Positions 6,207-6,558 of a stretch of DNA of 6,558 nucleotides are shown here, one piece after another; within the stretch, counting starts at the first letter, position 1, and each line of letters begins with the position of its first letter. The translations under genes and the position numbers were made by a program. Source of the DNA: Thermococcaceae archaeon (GTDB lineage: Archaea > Methanobacteriota_B > Thermococci > Thermococcales > Thermococcaceae); assembly GCA_026986455.1 (NCBI GenBank), contig JALSON010000361.1, forward strand, positions 1 to 6,558, given 5' to 3'. The notes beneath the pieces are model-generated. The model did no database searches. It was given only the letters and a program-made list of their open reading frames with translations, and was not told where the DNA came from.

Positions 6207-6558
6207 TCATATCCCCCTCAGAAATTTTTCAACCTCTTTAATCAAAAACTTTAGGGCATCATCGAGATTGGATCTCCCGTTGGCCCCTGCGGCTCCGGCA
6301 TGTCCTCCTCCCGAGCCATCAATAATTGGCCCCACCATCTCCATTATTCTACCGAGGTGGAGGCCTTTCTTCACGAGATTTTCCCTTGCCCTTGCCGAAA
6401 TCCTTACGCCTTTTTTTTCGCTTCCGACTATGGCAACGTCGGCCCCCAGCTGGAGAAATGTTTTGCAGGCTAAGGATTCATACGCGGAAACCTTTGATAC
6501 CGCTATTATATACCTGCCTGCCTTTTTAAGCTCCACCCTCTGACAGGCCTTCAGCACC
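6207..6558 (-). CDS. DHH/DHHA1 family phosphoesterase (C-terminal part, 5' partial)
   Basis: About 116 C-terminal codons are present and the frame stays open to the window edge; GTG 6557 is unlikely to be the true start. The visible portion is the DHHA1 substrate-binding domain: GVRISARARENLV followed by DGSGGGHAGAAGANG, whose GGGH motif (His codon at 6302-6300) contacts the phosphate or nucleic-acid substrate in the RecJ/NrnA/GdpP superfamily. The DHH catalytic domain with its metal-binding Asp and His residues would lie outside the window. Members degrade single-stranded nucleic acid, short oligonucleotides or cyclic dinucleotides, or hydrolyse pAp, using manganese. The visible half does not discriminate between an archaeal RecJ-like (GAN-type) nuclease, a nanoRNase/pAp phosphatase and another member. 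DHHA1 also occurs in alanyl-tRNA editing proteins, but the GGGHAGAAG and ISARAR style fits phosphoesterases better. It is the first visible gene of the leftward cluster; the cluster promoter is not in the window. Confidence 0.85.
   Translation of the reverse strand, partial: VLKACQRVELKKAGRYIIAVSKVSAYESLACKTFLQLGADVAIVGSEKKGVRISARARENLVKKGLHLGRIMEMVGPIIDGSGGGHAGAAGANGRSNLDDALKFLIKEVEKFLRGI

Overview
The window looks like a euryarchaeal chromosome segment, most likely Thermococcales (a Thermococcus-like genome). This rests on an archaeal-type phosphoglycerate mutase (ApgM), purine-rich BRE plus A/T-rich TATA promoters, GGAGGT/GGTGA ribosome binding sites, termination at T tracts, closely packed same-strand genes with 8-17 base overlaps, and the Lys/Glu-rich proteins of a hyperthermophile. 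The genus is inferred from familiarity, not from a search.

Plus strand, 1-2591. The window opens inside apgM, with the C-terminal half of the glycolytic/gluconeogenic phosphoglycerate mutase, closed by a T-rich tract. After about 217 bases comes a single gene for a membrane-anchored or exported DUF2202 ferritin-like protein with a Gly/His/Met-rich tail. Its promoter has a BRE/TATA followed by a perfect 11-base-arm inverted repeat centred on the predicted transcription start, so it looks like a regulated gene. Next is an aldo/keto reductase of normal length with an intact catalytic tetrad.

2592-3001. This apparent gap holds, on the minus strand, a small three-helix membrane protein gene with a good ribosome binding site and promoter. 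It is now split over three reading frames by two apparent one-base losses, so it is either a recent pseudogene or the product of sequencing error. It converges on the aldo/keto reductase with only ten bases between the two stops.

Minus strand, 3002-6558. A compact five-gene cluster is read leftward: a DHH/DHHA1 phosphoesterase (its start lies outside the window), a 109-residue zinc-ribbon protein, two tandem paralogous TPR-like helical-repeat proteins, and a protein with an unrecognised N-terminal domain joined to a tRNA-binding OB fold. Junctions are adjacent, 8 bases overlapping, 53 bases apart and 17 bases overlapping, which suggests co-transcription and translational coupling. A nuclease-type enzyme, a zinc ribbon, two scaffold proteins and an RNA-binding OB fold together suggest an RNA or nucleotide metabolism module. 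That joint role is inference only.

No tRNA, rRNA, CRISPR array, insertion sequence or replication origin was seen.
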